A stretch of 64,000 nucleotides of DNA from an uncultured Litoreibacter sp. (GTDB lineage: Bacteria > Pseudomonadota > Alphaproteobacteria > Rhodobacterales > Rhodobacteraceae): the NCBI GenBank assembly GCA_947501685.1, contig CANMWQ010000002.1:62001-126000 (forward strand). Reading direction: 5' to 3'. The notes under the pieces are model-generated. The model was not told where the DNA came from. It worked only from the letters and a program-made list of their open reading frames with translations, and ran no database searches. Shown here one piece after another: positions 7,973 to 17,758 of the stretch. A program made the position numbers and the translations under genes. How positions within the stretch are numbered: position 1 is the stretch's first letter; the number at the start of each line of letters is the position of its first letter.

Positions 7973-9490
7973 ATGAGCATCCCTAAACCTGTAGTTCTAT
8001 GCATTCTTGACGGCTGGGGCCTGTCCAATTCTGAGGCCGGAAACGCCCCTTTGCTGGCCAACACCCCCAATTTCGACCGCGTTATGGCAGAGTGTCCCAA
8101 TGCGACATTGACCACCTTTGGCCCTGATGTGGGTCTGCCAAAGGGCCAAATGGGCAATTCCGAGGTCGGCCACACCAATATCGGCGCAGGTCGCGTTGTC
8201 GCGATGGATCTGGGGCAAATAGATTTGGCCATTGAGGACGGCAGCTTTTTCGAGCAACAGGCCCTCTTGGACTTCATCGAAACGCTCAAAACCTCTGGCG
8301 GGACGGCGCATCTGATCGGGCTTGTTTCTGACGGCGGGGTTCACGGGCATACCAGCCACATGATCGCGGCCGCGAAGGCCATCACCGACGCAGACGTGCC
8401 AGTGGCCATCCACGCCATCACCGACGGCCGCGACGTCGCTCCAAAATCTGCCAGAGCCTATATCAAGACGCTCAAAGACAGCCTGCCGGAGGGTGCAAAC
8501 ATCGTCACCGTGGGCGGGCGCTACTTTGCGATGGACCGCGATAACCGCTGGGATAGGGTCGAAAAAGCCTATCGGGCCATGATCCACGCCGAGGGGCGCA
8601 ATTACGCCGACCCGCTTTCCGTCATTCGTGATGCCTACGGCAATGACCAGACCGACGAGTTCATCCCACCCTCGGTGATCACCGGCTATAAAGGCATGCA
8701 GGAGGGCGATGGCATCTTCTGCCTGAACTTCCGCGCCGACCGCGCCCGTGAGATCCTTGCCGCCATCGGGGATATCCGTTTCGAAGGGTTCTCAACCGCC
8801 AACGCGCCTAAACTGGCGGCGCGACTGGGCATGGTGGATTACTCGACCGCGCATAACGACTACATGACGACTGTGTTTCCCAAGCAAAAGATCAAGAACA
8901 CGCTTGGCGCTTGGGTGGCTTCGCACGGTCTCAAACAGTTGCGGCTCGCCGAGACGGAGAAATACCCGCATGTCACCTTCTTCCTGAACGGCGGCAAGGA
9001 GGAACCCGAAGAGGGCGAAGACCGCTACATGGCGCAATCGCCCAACGTCGCAACCTATGATTTGCAGCCCGAAATGTCGGCCGGCGAGGTGTCCGACAAG
9101 CTCGTTGATGGCATTTACGAACGCTACAACCTGATCGTCGTGAACTACGCAAACCCCGACATGGTCGGCCACACCGGAGACCTCGAAGCCGCCAAAAAAG
9201 CCTGCGAGGCCGTCGATCAAGGTCTGGGCCGCGCGCTCAAGGCGCTTGATGTGACAGGCGGGGCCATGATCATCACGGCAGACCATGGCAATTGCGACAT
9301 GATGATCGACCCGGATACCGGAAACCCGCACACCGCCCACACGCTGAACCCGGTTCCCGTGATCTTGGTGGGCGGCCCGGACGGGGCCAAGTTGAGCAAA
9401 GGCAAACTCGCCGATCTCGCGCCGTCCTTGTTGGAACTTATGCAGATCGAAAAACCCGAAGAGATGACCGGAAAGTCCCTCATCTCGTGA
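7973..9490 (+). CDS. gpmI: 2,3-bisphosphoglycerate-independent phosphoglycerate mutase
   Basis: A protein of 505 aa, the usual length of GpmI. It interconverts 3- and 2-phosphoglycerate in glycolysis and gluconeogenesis through a phosphoserine intermediate. Visible are the metal site CILDGWGLSNSEAGNAP (Asp13), the catalytic serine Ser63 in GQMGNSEVGHTNIGAGR, the HAITDGRDV substrate loop, LNFRADRARE, and the second metal cluster ADHGNCDMM followed by HTAHTLNPVP. The enzyme is cytoplasmic and Mn-dependent in the family. Its last codon overlaps the GTG start of the envC-like gene, giving a gpmI-envC-ctpA-rppH string. Confidence 0.97.
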   Translation: MSIPKPVVLCILDGWGLSNSEAGNAPLLANTPNFDRVMAECPNATLTTFGPDVGLPKGQMGNSEVGHTNIGAGRVVAMDLGQIDLAIEDGSFFEQQALLDFIETLKTSGGTAHLIGLVSDGGVHGHTSHMIAAAKAITDADVPVAIHAITDGRDVAPKSARAYIKTLKDSLPEGANIVTVGGRYFAMDRDNRWDRVEKAYRAMIHAEGRNYADPLSVIRDAYGNDQTDEFIPPSVITGYKGMQEGDGIFCLNFRADRAREILAAIGDIRFEGFSTANAPKLAARLGMVDYSTAHNDYMTTVFPKQKIKNTLGAWVASHGLKQLRLAETEKYPHVTFFLNGGKEEPEEGEDRYMAQSPNVATYDLQPEMSAGEVSDKLVDGIYERYNLIVVNYANPDMVGHTGDLEAAKKACEAVDQGLGRALKALDVTGGAMIITADHGNCDMMIDPDTGNPHTAHTLNPVPVILVGGPDGAKLSKGKLADLAPSLLELMQIEKPEEMTGKSLIS

Positions 9491-10620
9491 CCTTCACTCG
9501 CGCCATTCAGGGTCTGTTCCTGCTGCTTTCGGCCTCCATGGCCCACGCGCAGTCCGACCCCGTGACCACCGCCAAACGCGCCGTGCAGATGCTCGACGCG
9601 GCCTCCATCCAGCTCAACGCGGCAGAACGCGCCTCTGACCGGGTGGCCGCCCTAACACAAACCGTCCGCGCCTATGAGGAAGGTCTCGCTGCCGTGCGCG
9701 AGGGCCTGCGCCGCATCGCCATCCGCGAACGCGCCATCACGCTGGTCTTCGAAGCCAAGGAGGACCGCTTGTCCCGCCTTCTCGGCGTCCTGCAAACCAT
9801 CGGCCGCTCCCCCGCGCCCTTGCTGATGATGCATCCCAGTGGGCCCATCGGCACCGCGCGCTCCGGGATGATCCTGTCCGACGTCACGCCCGCCCTCCAG
9901 AAAGAGGCGTTGGAGCTGCGCAGCCAATTGCAGGAAATCACCGTCATCCGCGCCCTGCAGGAAAGTGCCGCGGCGCAGGTGGTTGAGGCCTTGGAAAATG
10001 CTCAGACCGCCCGGACTGCGCTGGCCAAATCCGTGGCCGACCGCACTGATCTGCCGGGTCGCATCGCCTCCAACCCCGCGCAAATGGCCGAGCTTGTTGC
10101 CAGCGCCAGCACGCTGCAGGATTTCGCGGACAAACTGGCCGAGCTTGGCGTCGCGCAAACCGCCAACCTCGCCGATTTCGAGGCCGCCAAAGGCAACCTG
10201 CCCATGCCCGCCATCGGGACCGTCATCCAATCCTATAACGAGCCGGACGAGCAGGGCCTCAAACGCCCCGGCCTCACCCTCGCCGTCTCTGCCCAGGCCT
10301 TGGTGACCGCGCCATGGCCCGCCACCGTGCGCTACGCCGGGCCGCTGCTGGATCAGGGTTCCGTGGTCATTCTGGAGCCCGGCAAAGACGTCCTGCTGCT
10401 CTTCGCGGGCCTCGGAACACCATTGGTCAAGGAGGGGCAAATCGTGTCACAAGGGGACGGGCTTGCAATTATGGGCGGAAATACACCAGACGGTGACGCT
10501 TTTTTGATCTCTGCGACCAAAGGGAGTGGCGGCAATCGCGAAGAGTCGCTCTATATAGAACTCAGACAGGGCAACGCGCCCACAAACCCCGCCGAATGGT
10601 TCGTGGCGGACGAAGGATGA
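9487..10620 (+). CDS. envC: EnvC-like murein hydrolase activator
   Basis: A protein of 377 aa from a GTG that overlaps the gpmI stop (GTGA). It has a signal peptide (QGLFLLLSASMAHAQ, cleavage after AHA), a coiled-coil body to about residue 215 and a C-terminal LytM/M23-like domain (WPATVRYAGPLLDQGSVVIL, VLLLFAGLGTPLVKEGQIV). The HxxxD and HxH zinc ligands of active M23 peptidases are absent, as in EnvC of Escherichia coli, which activates amidases instead of cutting peptidoglycan. It is therefore placed in the periplasm as a division-linked amidase activator. An upstream in-frame start inside gpmI is rejected because the signal peptide follows the GTG. Confidence 0.82.
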   Translation: MTFTRAIQGLFLLLSASMAHAQSDPVTTAKRAVQMLDAASIQLNAAERASDRVAALTQTVRAYEEGLAAVREGLRRIAIRERAITLVFEAKEDRLSRLLGVLQTIGRSPAPLLMMHPSGPIGTARSGMILSDVTPALQKEALELRSQLQEITVIRALQESAAAQVVEALENAQTARTALAKSVADRTDLPGRIASNPAQMAELVASASTLQDFADKLAELGVAQTANLADFEAAKGNLPMPAIGTVIQSYNEPDEQGLKRPGLTLAVSAQALVTAPWPATVRYAGPLLDQGSVVILEPGKDVLLLFAGLGTPLVKEGQIVSQGDGLAIMGGNTPDGDAFLISATKGSGGNREESLYIELRQGNAPTNPAEWFVADEG

Positions 10621-10621
10621 T

Positions 10622-11971
10622 ATGATGAAAAAGTTTATGCTGGCCGCCTTCCTTGGCACTGCCGCTGGGGTCCTCGTGACCACGCAAGTCACAGGCCCTT
10701 TGCTGGCGCAGGAGTCCGAGAAAACGTCAAACGTCTATGAGCAGCTTGACCTCTTTGGCGACATTTTCGAGCGCATTCGCGCGCAATATGTCGAGGAGGT
10801 CGAGGATTCAGAGCTGATCGAGGCTGCCATCAACGGCATGCTGACCTCGCTTGACCCGCATTCCTCCTACCTGTCGGCCAGCGATTTCGAGGACATGCGT
10901 ACGCAGACATCCGGTGAGTTCGGCGGCCTCGGCATCGAGGTCACGCAAGAAGAGGGCTACGTCAAAGTGGTCACGCCGATGGATGACACGCCCGCCGACA
11001 AGGCTGGCATGGAAGCCGGCGACTTCATCACCGCCGTTGACGGCGAAAGCATCCTTGGCCTGAACCTTGAACAAGCGGTCGAGCTGATGCGCGGCCCGGT
11101 CGGCTCCGAGATTATCCTGACCGTTGTGCGCGAAGGCACCGACGAGCCGTTTGACGTCTCGATCATCCGCGACACGATCAAACTGACCGCCGTGCGCGCC
11201 CGCACCGAAGGCGACAGCGTCGTTCTGCGCGTCTCGACCTTCAACCGCCAGACCTATCCCAACCTTGAAACCGGCTTGAAAAAGCAGATCGAGGAACTGG
11301 GCGGCGAAGACAATGTGAACGGCATCGTCCTTGATCTACGAAACAACCCCGGTGGTCTTCTGAACCAAGCCATCGCGGTTTCTGACGCGTTCTTGGATCA
11401 GGGGGAGATCGTCTCCACCCGTGGCCGAAACCCGCGCGACAGTGAACGCTATAACGCAACAGACGGCGACCTGAGCAATGGCAAGCCCATCGTGGTCCTG
11501 ATCAATGGCGGCTCCGCATCCGCATCCGAAATTGTCGCAGGGGCCTTGCAGGATCATGGCCGCGCTGTGGTCATCGGTGAAAAGAGCTTTGGCAAAGGCT
11601 CCGTCCAGACCGTTGTACCCGTGCGCGGCGACGGCGCCATGCGCTTGACGACCTCGCGCTACTACACACCGTCCGGCCGTTCCATTCAGGCGCTTGGTGT
11701 GGCACCCGACATTATCGTCGTCCAACCGCGCCGTGACCCGAATGCGGAGGCCACAGAAGAGGAAGAGAATGACCGCCCAAGCCGGTCTGAGGCTGATTTG
11801 CGCGGCTCTCTGTCGAATGATGATGTCAGCGAAGCTGAACGCGAGATCATTGAAGCGGAGCAAGAGAAGGCCGAAAAAGCCGCCGAGCTGCGCGAAGAGG
11901 ATTATCAGCTCGCCTATGCGCTCGACATTCTAAAAGGCCTCTCCGCCATCGCAAACGCAAATGGCGAGTGA
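10622..11971 (+). CDS. ctpA: C-terminal processing peptidase, S41 family
   Basis: A protein of 449 aa with AAGGA ahead of the ATG. The signal peptide covers residues 1-29. A PDZ domain lies at about 95-180 (FGGLGIEVTQEEGYVKVVTP and DKAGMEAGDFITAVDGES). The S41 protease core follows, with NPGGLLNQA, the catalytic Ser300 in GGSASASEIVAG, and Lys325 and Gln329 in FGKGSVQTV. The acidic tail (residues about 380-430) is rich in Glu. It degrades or trims periplasmic proteins. Pairing with an EnvC-like protein directly upstream is a common alphaproteobacterial arrangement, suggesting control of peptidoglycan enzymes. Confidence 0.95.
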   Translation: MMKKFMLAAFLGTAAGVLVTTQVTGPLLAQESEKTSNVYEQLDLFGDIFERIRAQYVEEVEDSELIEAAINGMLTSLDPHSSYLSASDFEDMRTQTSGEFGGLGIEVTQEEGYVKVVTPMDDTPADKAGMEAGDFITAVDGESILGLNLEQAVELMRGPVGSEIILTVVREGTDEPFDVSIIRDTIKLTAVRARTEGDSVVLRVSTFNRQTYPNLETGLKKQIEELGGEDNVNGIVLDLRNNPGGLLNQAIAVSDAFLDQGEIVSTRGRNPRDSERYNATDGDLSNGKPIVVLINGGSASASEIVAGALQDHGRAVVIGEKSFGKGSVQTVVPVRGDGAMRLTTSRYYTPSGRSIQALGVAPDIIVVQPRRDPNAEATEEEENDRPSRSEADLRGSLSNDDVSEAEREIIEAEQEKAEKAAELREEDYQLAYALDILKGLSAIANANGE

Positions 11972-11978
11972 GCGCTAA

Positions 11979-12485
11979 GTGACGCTTGAACTGACAGCGG
12001 AGCAGATCGAAAAACTTCCCTACCGTCCCTGCGTCGGCCTGATGGTCGTGAACGGGGACGGTAAGGTCTTCGCCGCTCAACGCATCGACAGCCCCGGCCC
12101 CGCATGGCAGATGCCACAAGGCGGTGTCGATAAGGGCGAAGACCCCCGCGATGCCGCACTTCGCGAGCTGGAGGAAGAGACAGGGCTTACCCCCGAAAAA
12201 GTGTCTATCTTGGCGGAAACCTCTGATTGGCTGCCCTATGACCTGCCCCATGAGCTGGTCCCAACTCTCTGGAAGGGCAAGTTTCGCGGACAGATGCAAA
12301 AATACTTTCTGCTGCGTTTTCATGGTGAGGACAGCGATATCAATATCGAGACCGAAGAGCCTGAATTTTCAACATGGCAATGGATGGATCTCGACGCGCT
12401 CTTGGGCAATATCGTTCCCTTCAAACGCCAAACCTATACGCAGGTCATTGCCGAATTCCGGCCCATCATCCTCGGAACCGGTTAA
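11979..12485 (+). CDS. rppH: RNA pyrophosphohydrolase (Nudix)
   Basis: A protein of 168 aa from a GTG 7 bp after the ctpA stop. It begins [20 protein letters not shown] and contains the Nudix box starting [17 protein letters not shown] and continuing EEETGL, then WLPYDLP and [17 protein letters not shown], characteristic of RppH/NudH. It removes pyrophosphate from the 5-prime end of mRNA (and hydrolyses dinucleoside polyphosphates), which starts RNase E decay. It acts in the cytoplasm. Length and motif order match the family, and it ends the gpmI-envC-ctpA-rppH string, with a probable terminator overlapping its stop codon. Confidence 0.94.
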   Translation: MTLELTAEQIEKLPYRPCVGLMVVNGDGKVFAAQRIDSPGPAWQMPQGGVDKGEDPRDAALRELEEETGLTPEKVSILAETSDWLPYDLPHELVPTLWKGKFRGQMQKYFLLRFHGEDSDINIETEEPEFSTWQWMDLDALLGNIVPFKRQTYTQVIAEFRPIILGTG

Positions 12486-12522
12486 GCCCAAATCCGCCAG
12501 CATCGCGGCCCCGTTTTGGGCT
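12485..12522 (+). terminator. Possible stem-loop terminator after rppH
   Basis: An 8-bp inverted repeat, AGCCCAAA at 12485-12492 and TTTGGGCT at 12515-12522, separated by about 22 nt. No long U-run follows, so termination strength is uncertain. Position directly at the end of rppH supports a role in ending the transcript. Confidence 0.35.
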
Positions 12523-12594
12523 GAAACCCGCACCCGCGCACGCTCGACACAAATGTGAGTTGAGCCCAAGCCAGCGTGGGCGCACAATGCACAT

Positions 12595-13065
12595 ATGAAA
12601 AAAATCCTTACAGCCGCCGTGCTTACCGCAATCTCTACCCAACATGCGGTTGCCTTGTCTTGCCTTAAACCTGATGTCGCGGAGGCCTACCAAACAGCTG
12701 CCGCCTCTGACCTGTCCTATGTGGTGCTGAAAGGAACATTCGCCTTCACACCGCCGCCAAAGACGGACGCGCCAGAGAGCAAAACAGTCGAGGCCACCTT
12801 TGACGGACGGCTCCTGACAGGCGCAGGCTTCACGCAACAGGTCTCAGCACAGGTAGAGATCAATCTGCTCTGCGAAGCCTCTTGGTGCGCCGACCTGCAA
12901 CCCGACACCGATTACATCGCCTTCGTGGAAAACCGCGACAATGAAAAGCTGATCTTTGACGTAGGGCCCTGTTATGGCTTTGCCTTTCAGGAGCCCGCTC
13001 AGGACGACGTAAAACGCGTCGAGAACTGCGCTCAGGGCGGTTCTTGCGAACGTCTCAACAACTGA
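12595..13065 (+). CDS. Small secreted cysteine-containing protein, unknown function
   Basis: A protein of 156 aa with an N-terminal signal peptide (MKKILTAAVLTAISTQHAVA, cleavage before LSC). The mature part begins with a Cys two residues in and has further cysteines in NLLCEASWCADL, DVGPCYGF, ENCAQ and GSCE, so disulfide bonds in the periplasm are likely. The order Cys-beta strands-LCEASWC-YIAFVE recalls the OB-fold NTR/TIMP-like domain; this is a weak impression, not an assignment. It is monocistronic between rppH and the convergent gltB. No good ribosome site precedes the ATG; the start rests on the signal peptide. The lipobox is imperfect (Ala at -3), so a lipoprotein is less likely. Confidence 0.7.
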   Translation: MKKILTAAVLTAISTQHAVALSCLKPDVAEAYQTAAASDLSYVVLKGTFAFTPPPKTDAPESKTVEATFDGRLLTGAGFTQQVSAQVEINLLCEASWCADLQPDTDYIAFVENRDNEKLIFDVGPCYGFAFQEPAQDDVKRVENCAQGGSCERLNN

Positions 13066-13082
13066 GAAAACGGTGCGATTTC

Positions 13083-13121
13083 AAAGGTTAACACAGACTT
13101 AAAAAATCTGCGTTAACCTTT
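13083..13121. terminator. Bidirectional hairpin between convergent genes
   Basis: AAAGGTTAACACAGA at 13083-13097 pairs with TCTGCGTTAACCTTT at 13107-13121 with one mismatch, around a 9-nt A-rich loop. It lies between the stop of the small secreted gene and the stop of gltB, so it can end transcription from both sides. Confidence 0.6.
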
Positions 13122-13176
13122 ATATTTCAATAGCTTAAGCCAATCCGGCGCATGCGTCGCATCGCTCAACTATGGC

Positions 13177-16100
13177 TCATTCCGCCGGAATCGCCTCTTC
13201 CTCATAGCTCAACGGAGCCGGAATCCGCGACAGCATTTCGATCGGGCAGACCTGCAAGAAATTGACCTTCTCAGCCTCCCAATCCTGCAAGATTTGAGCC
13301 GCCTTCACACTGGCGGTTTCATCCCGGTGCGCCTCGATCAGCCCCTTCAACTGGGCCTCCCAATGATCAACCGTCACAGGACAAGTGACGATGGTTTCCA
13401 TATTCATCAGCTCCGGCGCCATGCCGTCAGGATCATAAATATAGGCCATCCCGCCCGTCATCCCGGCGCCAAAGTTGGCTCCAATTGACCCAAGGATCAC
13501 AGCGACCCCTCCAGTCATATACTCGCACCCATTGGTCCCACAGCCCTCGATGACCACGCTGGCTCCAGAGTTGCGAACCGCAAACCGCTCGCCCGCACGC
13601 CCAGCCGCAAACAAATGCCCCGCCGTCGCGCCGTAAAGCACAGTGTTGCCGATGATCGTGTTATCAGCCGCCACCAACGGGCTCTCCTGCGCCGGCCGCA
13701 CCACGATGTGCCCCCCGGACAATCCCTTGCCCACGTAGTCATTCGCGTCACCAAACACCTCGAGCTTCAACCCCGGGGCTGCAAACGCCCCCAAAGCCTG
13801 ACCCGCCGACCCGGTCAGCTTCACCGTCAGATGACCCGGCTGCAGATCGTTCCGCATTCCAAACCGCTGCACAATATGGCTCGACGTCCGCGTCCCGATA
13901 GTGCGCAGAGTATTCTGCACCGCATAGGACAGCTGCATCTTCTCACCCTCCTTCAGGAACGGCTGCGCATCCTTCACAATCTCAGCGTCCAGTGTATCCG
14001 GCACCTCGTTGCGAGGCTTCGTCCGATCATAATTGATCGAATGCGCCCCATCGACGGTGATCAGCAGAGGGTTCAGGTCCAGATCATCCAGATGAGCCGA
14101 CCCACGAGACACCTGCGTCAGAAGATCAGCACGCCCGATGACGTCGTCCAAAGACCGCGCCCCAATGGAGGCAAGGATCTCCCGCACCTCCTGCGCGTAG
14201 AAGGTGATCAGGTTCACGACCTTATCCGCATTGCCCGTAAACTTCGCCCGCAGCTCCTCGTCTTGGGTGCAAACGCCAACAGGGCAGGTATTCGACTGGC
14301 ACTGACGCACCATAATGCAGCCCATCGCGATCAGCGCAGCGGTGCCAATACCATATTCCTCAGCACCCATCATCGCGGCCATGACGATGTCACGCCCCGT
14401 GCGCAAACCACCATCGGTGCGCAGGGTGATCCTTTCGCGCAGGTTGTTCATCGCCAGCACCTGATGCGCCTCGGTCAGACCCATCTCCCATGGCAGACCC
14501 GCGTATTTGATCGAGGTTGCAGGCGAGGCACCCGTCCCGCCATTGTGGCCAGAGATCAGGATCACGTCGGCTTTCGCCTTAGCCACACCAGCGGCAATCG
14601 TGCCAACGCCGGAAGCGGCCACCAGCTTCACTGTCACCTTACAGCGCGGGTTGATCTGCTTGAGATCGTAGATCAGCTGCGCCAGGTCCTCGATGGAGTA
14701 GATGTCGTGATGCGGCGGCGGGGAAATCAGCGTGACCCCTTCGGTTGAGTGCCGCAGCCTTGCGATCAGCTTGGTGACTTTCATGCCGGGCAACTGCCCG
14801 CCCTCGCCGGGCTTGGCACCCTGCGCGACCTTGATCTCAAGCTCTTCGCAATGGTTCAGATACTCAGCAGTCACCCCAAACCGGCCGGAGGCCACCTGCT
14901 TGATCTTCGCAGAAGGGTTGTCGCCATTTGGCTCCGGCACAAAATGCGCCGGGTCTTCGCCACCCTCACCGCTGTCGGATTTGGCCCCAATGCGGTTCAT
15001 CGCAACATTGAGCGTTTTATGCGCCTCTGGGCTCAATGCGCCCAGCGACATGCCCGGCGTTACAAATCGCTTGCGGATGGCGGTGATCGACTCCACCTCT
15101 TCAATCGCAATCGGCTCGCCCATGGACTTGATGTCCAGAAGATCGCGCAAGTGGATCGGAGGGTTTGCCTGCATGGTCTGGCTGAACTGCTTCCACATGT
15201 CGTAGCTCGCGCGTGCACAGGCCGCTTGCAGCATATGCATGGTTTGCGCTTCCCAGGCATGTTTCTCACCTGTGCGGCGGGCTTTGTAGAAGCCACCAAT
15301 CGGCAAAACGTCCTGACCTCCACGCCAACCAAGCTGATGCACGTCGACCGCTTTCGATTGAATGCCGGTGATACCAATCCCGGAAATACGCGACTGCATG
15401 CCCGGGAAGAATTCATTGACCATCGCACGCGAAAGACCAACGGCCTCGAAATTCAGACCGCCACGATAGGATGAGATCACAGAGATCCCCATCTTCGCCA
15501 TGATCTTCAGCAATCCTTGATCAATGGCATTGCGATACCGTGCAACCGCTTCTGTGAGCGAGCAATCAAGCAAGCCGCGCTCGATGCGATCCGCCAAGGA
15601 ATCCTCGGCCAGATAGGCGTTCACAGTTGTGGCCCCACAGCCGATCAACACAGCGAAATAGTGCGGGTCGACGCATTCAGCAGACCGCACATTGAGCGAG
15701 CAAAACGTCCGCAGACCTTTGGCCGTCAGCCAAGCATGGACAGCAGACGTCGCAAGGATCATCGGCATCGCGACCTTGTCTTCGCCTTGGTGCTGGTCGG
15801 TCAAAACAATATGCCCCGCACCAGATCGCACGGCGTCTTCGGCCTCCGCACGAACCCGGTCAAGCGCACTGCGCAACGCGTTCTTGCCATTCTCGAAGGT
15901 ACAGTCGATCACGACCATATCCGCGTTAAACTGCTCAGTTAGTTTCTCAAACTGCGCATTGCCAACAAACGGGCTGTCGAGCACCAGAATTTCGGTCTGG
16001 CTGGAATCCTCGTCCAACACGTTTTTCAGGTTCCCGAACCGTGTTTTGAGGCTCATCACGCGGAATTCGCGCAAGCTGTCAATCGGTGGGTTGGTCACCT

Positions 16101-17703
16101 GAGAGAACGCCTGACGGAAGAAATGACTCAGCGGGCGGTACTTTTTCGACAGCACCGCAGACGGCGTGTCATCCCCCATGGAGGCCAGCGTTTCCTTGCC
16201 GTCCTCCGCCATTGGCGCAAGAATTTGCTCCAACTCTTCGACGGAATAGCCCGCCGCAATTTGACGCTTGCGCAGCTCAGCACCGGAAAACAGCGCCTCT
16301 TCTTTCACATCCAAAGTGATCTCATCAAGGTGCGTGATCCGCGAACACCATTCGCCAAATGGAAGTGCTGCAGACATTTTGTCCTTCAGCTCTTCATCAT
16401 GGAACAGCTTCCCTTTGCCCATATGGACACCGATCATCTGACCAGGCCCAAGCGCACCCTTCTCGCGCACGGTGGCCTCGTCAAATGGCACCATGCCGGT
16501 CTCGGATCCCGCAATAAGCAGCCCGTCCCCAGTCACGGCATAGCGCATCGGACGCAACCCGTTACGATCCAGCCCGGCGCATACCCAGCGGCCATCGGTC
16601 ATTGCCAATGCGGCAGGGCCGTCCCATGGCTCCATCACGGAGTTGCAATAGGAATACATGTCCTGCCACGCCTCGGGCATATCTACCGCCTGCTGAGACC
16701 ATGCCTCGGGAACAAGCATTGTCTTTGCCATCGGCGCTGAGCGGCCAGCACGCACAAGCACCTCAAAGACTGAGTCGAGCGCCGCAGAATCCGAAGACCC
16801 CGCCGCAACAATCGGTTTGATGTCATCGGCCATATCGCCAAAAGCGCCTGAGGCCATCCGGATCTCATGGCTTTTCATCCAGTTGAGATTGCCTTTGAGC
16901 GTGTTGATCTCACCATTATGCGCCAGCATGCGGAAGGGCTGTGCCAACCACCATTGCGGGAAAGTGTTGGTAGAATAGCGCTGGTGGTAGATCGCGAATG
17001 CGCTCTCGAAACGTTCATCCATAAGGTCGGGGTAAAAATCCGCCACTTGTTCGGCGAGCATCATGCCCTTGTAAATGATCGACCGGCAGCTGAGGGAGCA
17101 GATATACAACTCCTTCAGAGTAGTGGCGGCTTTCTCAATACGACGACGGATGACGTAGAGCTCACGTTCGAACTCCTCTTCCTCGACGCCTTTCGAGTTG
17201 GAGATCAGAATCTGTTCAATCTCAGGCCGCGTTGCGTTGGCCTTCTCACCGAGGCAAGCGACGTTCACCGGAACATGACGCCAGCCATAGATACGGTAGC
17301 CCATCCGCAAGACCTCCGTTTCGACGATGGTACGGCAAGCCTCTTGAGCGCCAAAATCGGTGCGCGGCAGAAAGACCTGACCGACAGCGATCATCTCATC
17401 CTTGTTTGGGGTGTGCCCGGTCCGCTCGATTTGATTGTAAAAGAAGGGTACGGGGATCTGGACATGAATGCCCGCGCCATCGCCGGTCTTTCCGTCAGCA
17501 TCCACCGCGCCACGATGCCAGACGGCTTTCAGCGCGTTGATCCCGTTCTCGACAACCTTGCGGGACTTCTTCCCGTCGATGGAGACAACAAGTCCCACGC
17601 CGCATGACGCATGCTCATCTTCATCGCGGTACAGGCTGTTCTGCGCCATCCAAGCACGTTTGGTTTCTTCCTGAGCCACCCAAGTTTCATCAAATTTGGT
17701 CAT
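13177..17703 (-). CDS. gltB: Glutamate synthase (NADPH), large subunit
   Basis: A protein of 1508 aa with AAGGAG 7 bp before the ATG. It makes glutamate from 2-oxoglutarate and glutamine-derived ammonia. Domains in order: a propeptide to residue 33, the class II glutamine amidotransferase with catalytic Cys34 (HASCGVGLV), the central domain, the FMN-binding synthase domain (GEGGEDPAHFVPEPNGDNPS, SGHNGGTGASPATS), the Fe-S region CIMVRQCQSNTCPVGVC, and the GXGXG beta-helix near the end (GSAGQALGAFAAPG, TNGCEYMTGGVAVILG). It pairs with gltD 55 bp upstream on the same strand, in the order gltD-gltB. Confidence 0.97.
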   Translation of the reverse strand: MTKFDETWVAQEETKRAWMAQNSLYRDEDEHASCGVGLVVSIDGKKSRKVVENGINALKAVWHRGAVDADGKTGDGAGIHVQIPVPFFYNQIERTGHTPNKDEMIAVGQVFLPRTDFGAQEACRTIVETEVLRMGYRIYGWRHVPVNVACLGEKANATRPEIEQILISNSKGVEEEEFERELYVIRRRIEKAATTLKELYICSLSCRSIIYKGMMLAEQVADFYPDLMDERFESAFAIYHQRYSTNTFPQWWLAQPFRMLAHNGEINTLKGNLNWMKSHEIRMASGAFGDMADDIKPIVAAGSSDSAALDSVFEVLVRAGRSAPMAKTMLVPEAWSQQAVDMPEAWQDMYSYCNSVMEPWDGPAALAMTDGRWVCAGLDRNGLRPMRYAVTGDGLLIAGSETGMVPFDEATVREKGALGPGQMIGVHMGKGKLFHDEELKDKMSAALPFGEWCSRITHLDEITLDVKEEALFSGAELRKRQIAAGYSVEELEQILAPMAEDGKETLASMGDDTPSAVLSKKYRPLSHFFRQAFSQVTNPPIDSLREFRVMSLKTRFGNLKNVLDEDSSQTEILVLDSPFVGNAQFEKLTEQFNADMVVIDCTFENGKNALRSALDRVRAEAEDAVRSGAGHIVLTDQHQGEDKVAMPMILATSAVHAWLTAKGLRTFCSLNVRSAECVDPHYFAVLIGCGATTVNAYLAEDSLADRIERGLLDCSLTEAVARYRNAIDQGLLKIMAKMGISVISSYRGGLNFEAVGLSRAMVNEFFPGMQSRISGIGITGIQSKAVDVHQLGWRGGQDVLPIGGFYKARRTGEKHAWEAQTMHMLQAACARASYDMWKQFSQTMQANPPIHLRDLLDIKSMGEPIAIEEVESITAIRKRFVTPGMSLGALSPEAHKTLNVAMNRIGAKSDSGEGGEDPAHFVPEPNGDNPSAKIKQVASGRFGVTAEYLNHCEELEIKVAQGAKPGEGGQLPGMKVTKLIARLRHSTEGVTLISPPPHHDIYSIEDLAQLIYDLKQINPRCKVTVKLVAASGVGTIAAGVAKAKADVILISGHNGGTGASPATSIKYAGLPWEMGLTEAHQVLAMNNLRERITLRTDGGLRTGRDIVMAAMMGAEEYGIGTAALIAMGCIMVRQCQSNTCPVGVCTQDEELRAKFTGNADKVVNLITFYAQEVREILASIGARSLDDVIGRADLLTQVSRGSAHLDDLDLNPLLITVDGAHSINYDRTKPRNEVPDTLDAEIVKDAQPFLKEGEKMQLSYAVQNTLRTIGTRTSSHIVQRFGMRNDLQPGHLTVKLTGSAGQALGAFAAPGLKLEVFGDANDYVGKGLSGGHIVVRPAQESPLVAADNTIIGNTVLYGATAGHLFAAGRAGERFAVRNSGASVVIEGCGTNGCEYMTGGVAVILGSIGANFGAGMTGGMAYIYDPDGMAPELMNMETIVTCPVTVDHWEAQLKGLIEAHRDETASVKAAQILQDWEAEKVNFLQVCPIEMLSRIPAPLSYEEEAIPAE

Positions 17704-17758
17704 GTCTCATCTCCTTATTGGGTGTCTGTCAGGCCTAAAGCGGCCAGTAACGCGCCGA

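Noticed and set aside
9292-9486. Upstream extension of the envC-like gene into gpmI
   Set aside because: The signal peptide starts at the GTG at 9487, and the extension overlaps the conserved metal-binding end of GpmI.
13087-13103. TTAA-N7-TTAA pattern resembling a CtrA site
   Set aside because: It is part of the hairpin between two convergent stops, where a regulator of initiation would have no promoter to act on.
13615-14748. Plus-strand open frame of 377 codons inside gltB
   Set aside because: Antisense shadow of a clear, full-length gltB; His/Arg/Gln-rich with no family resemblance.
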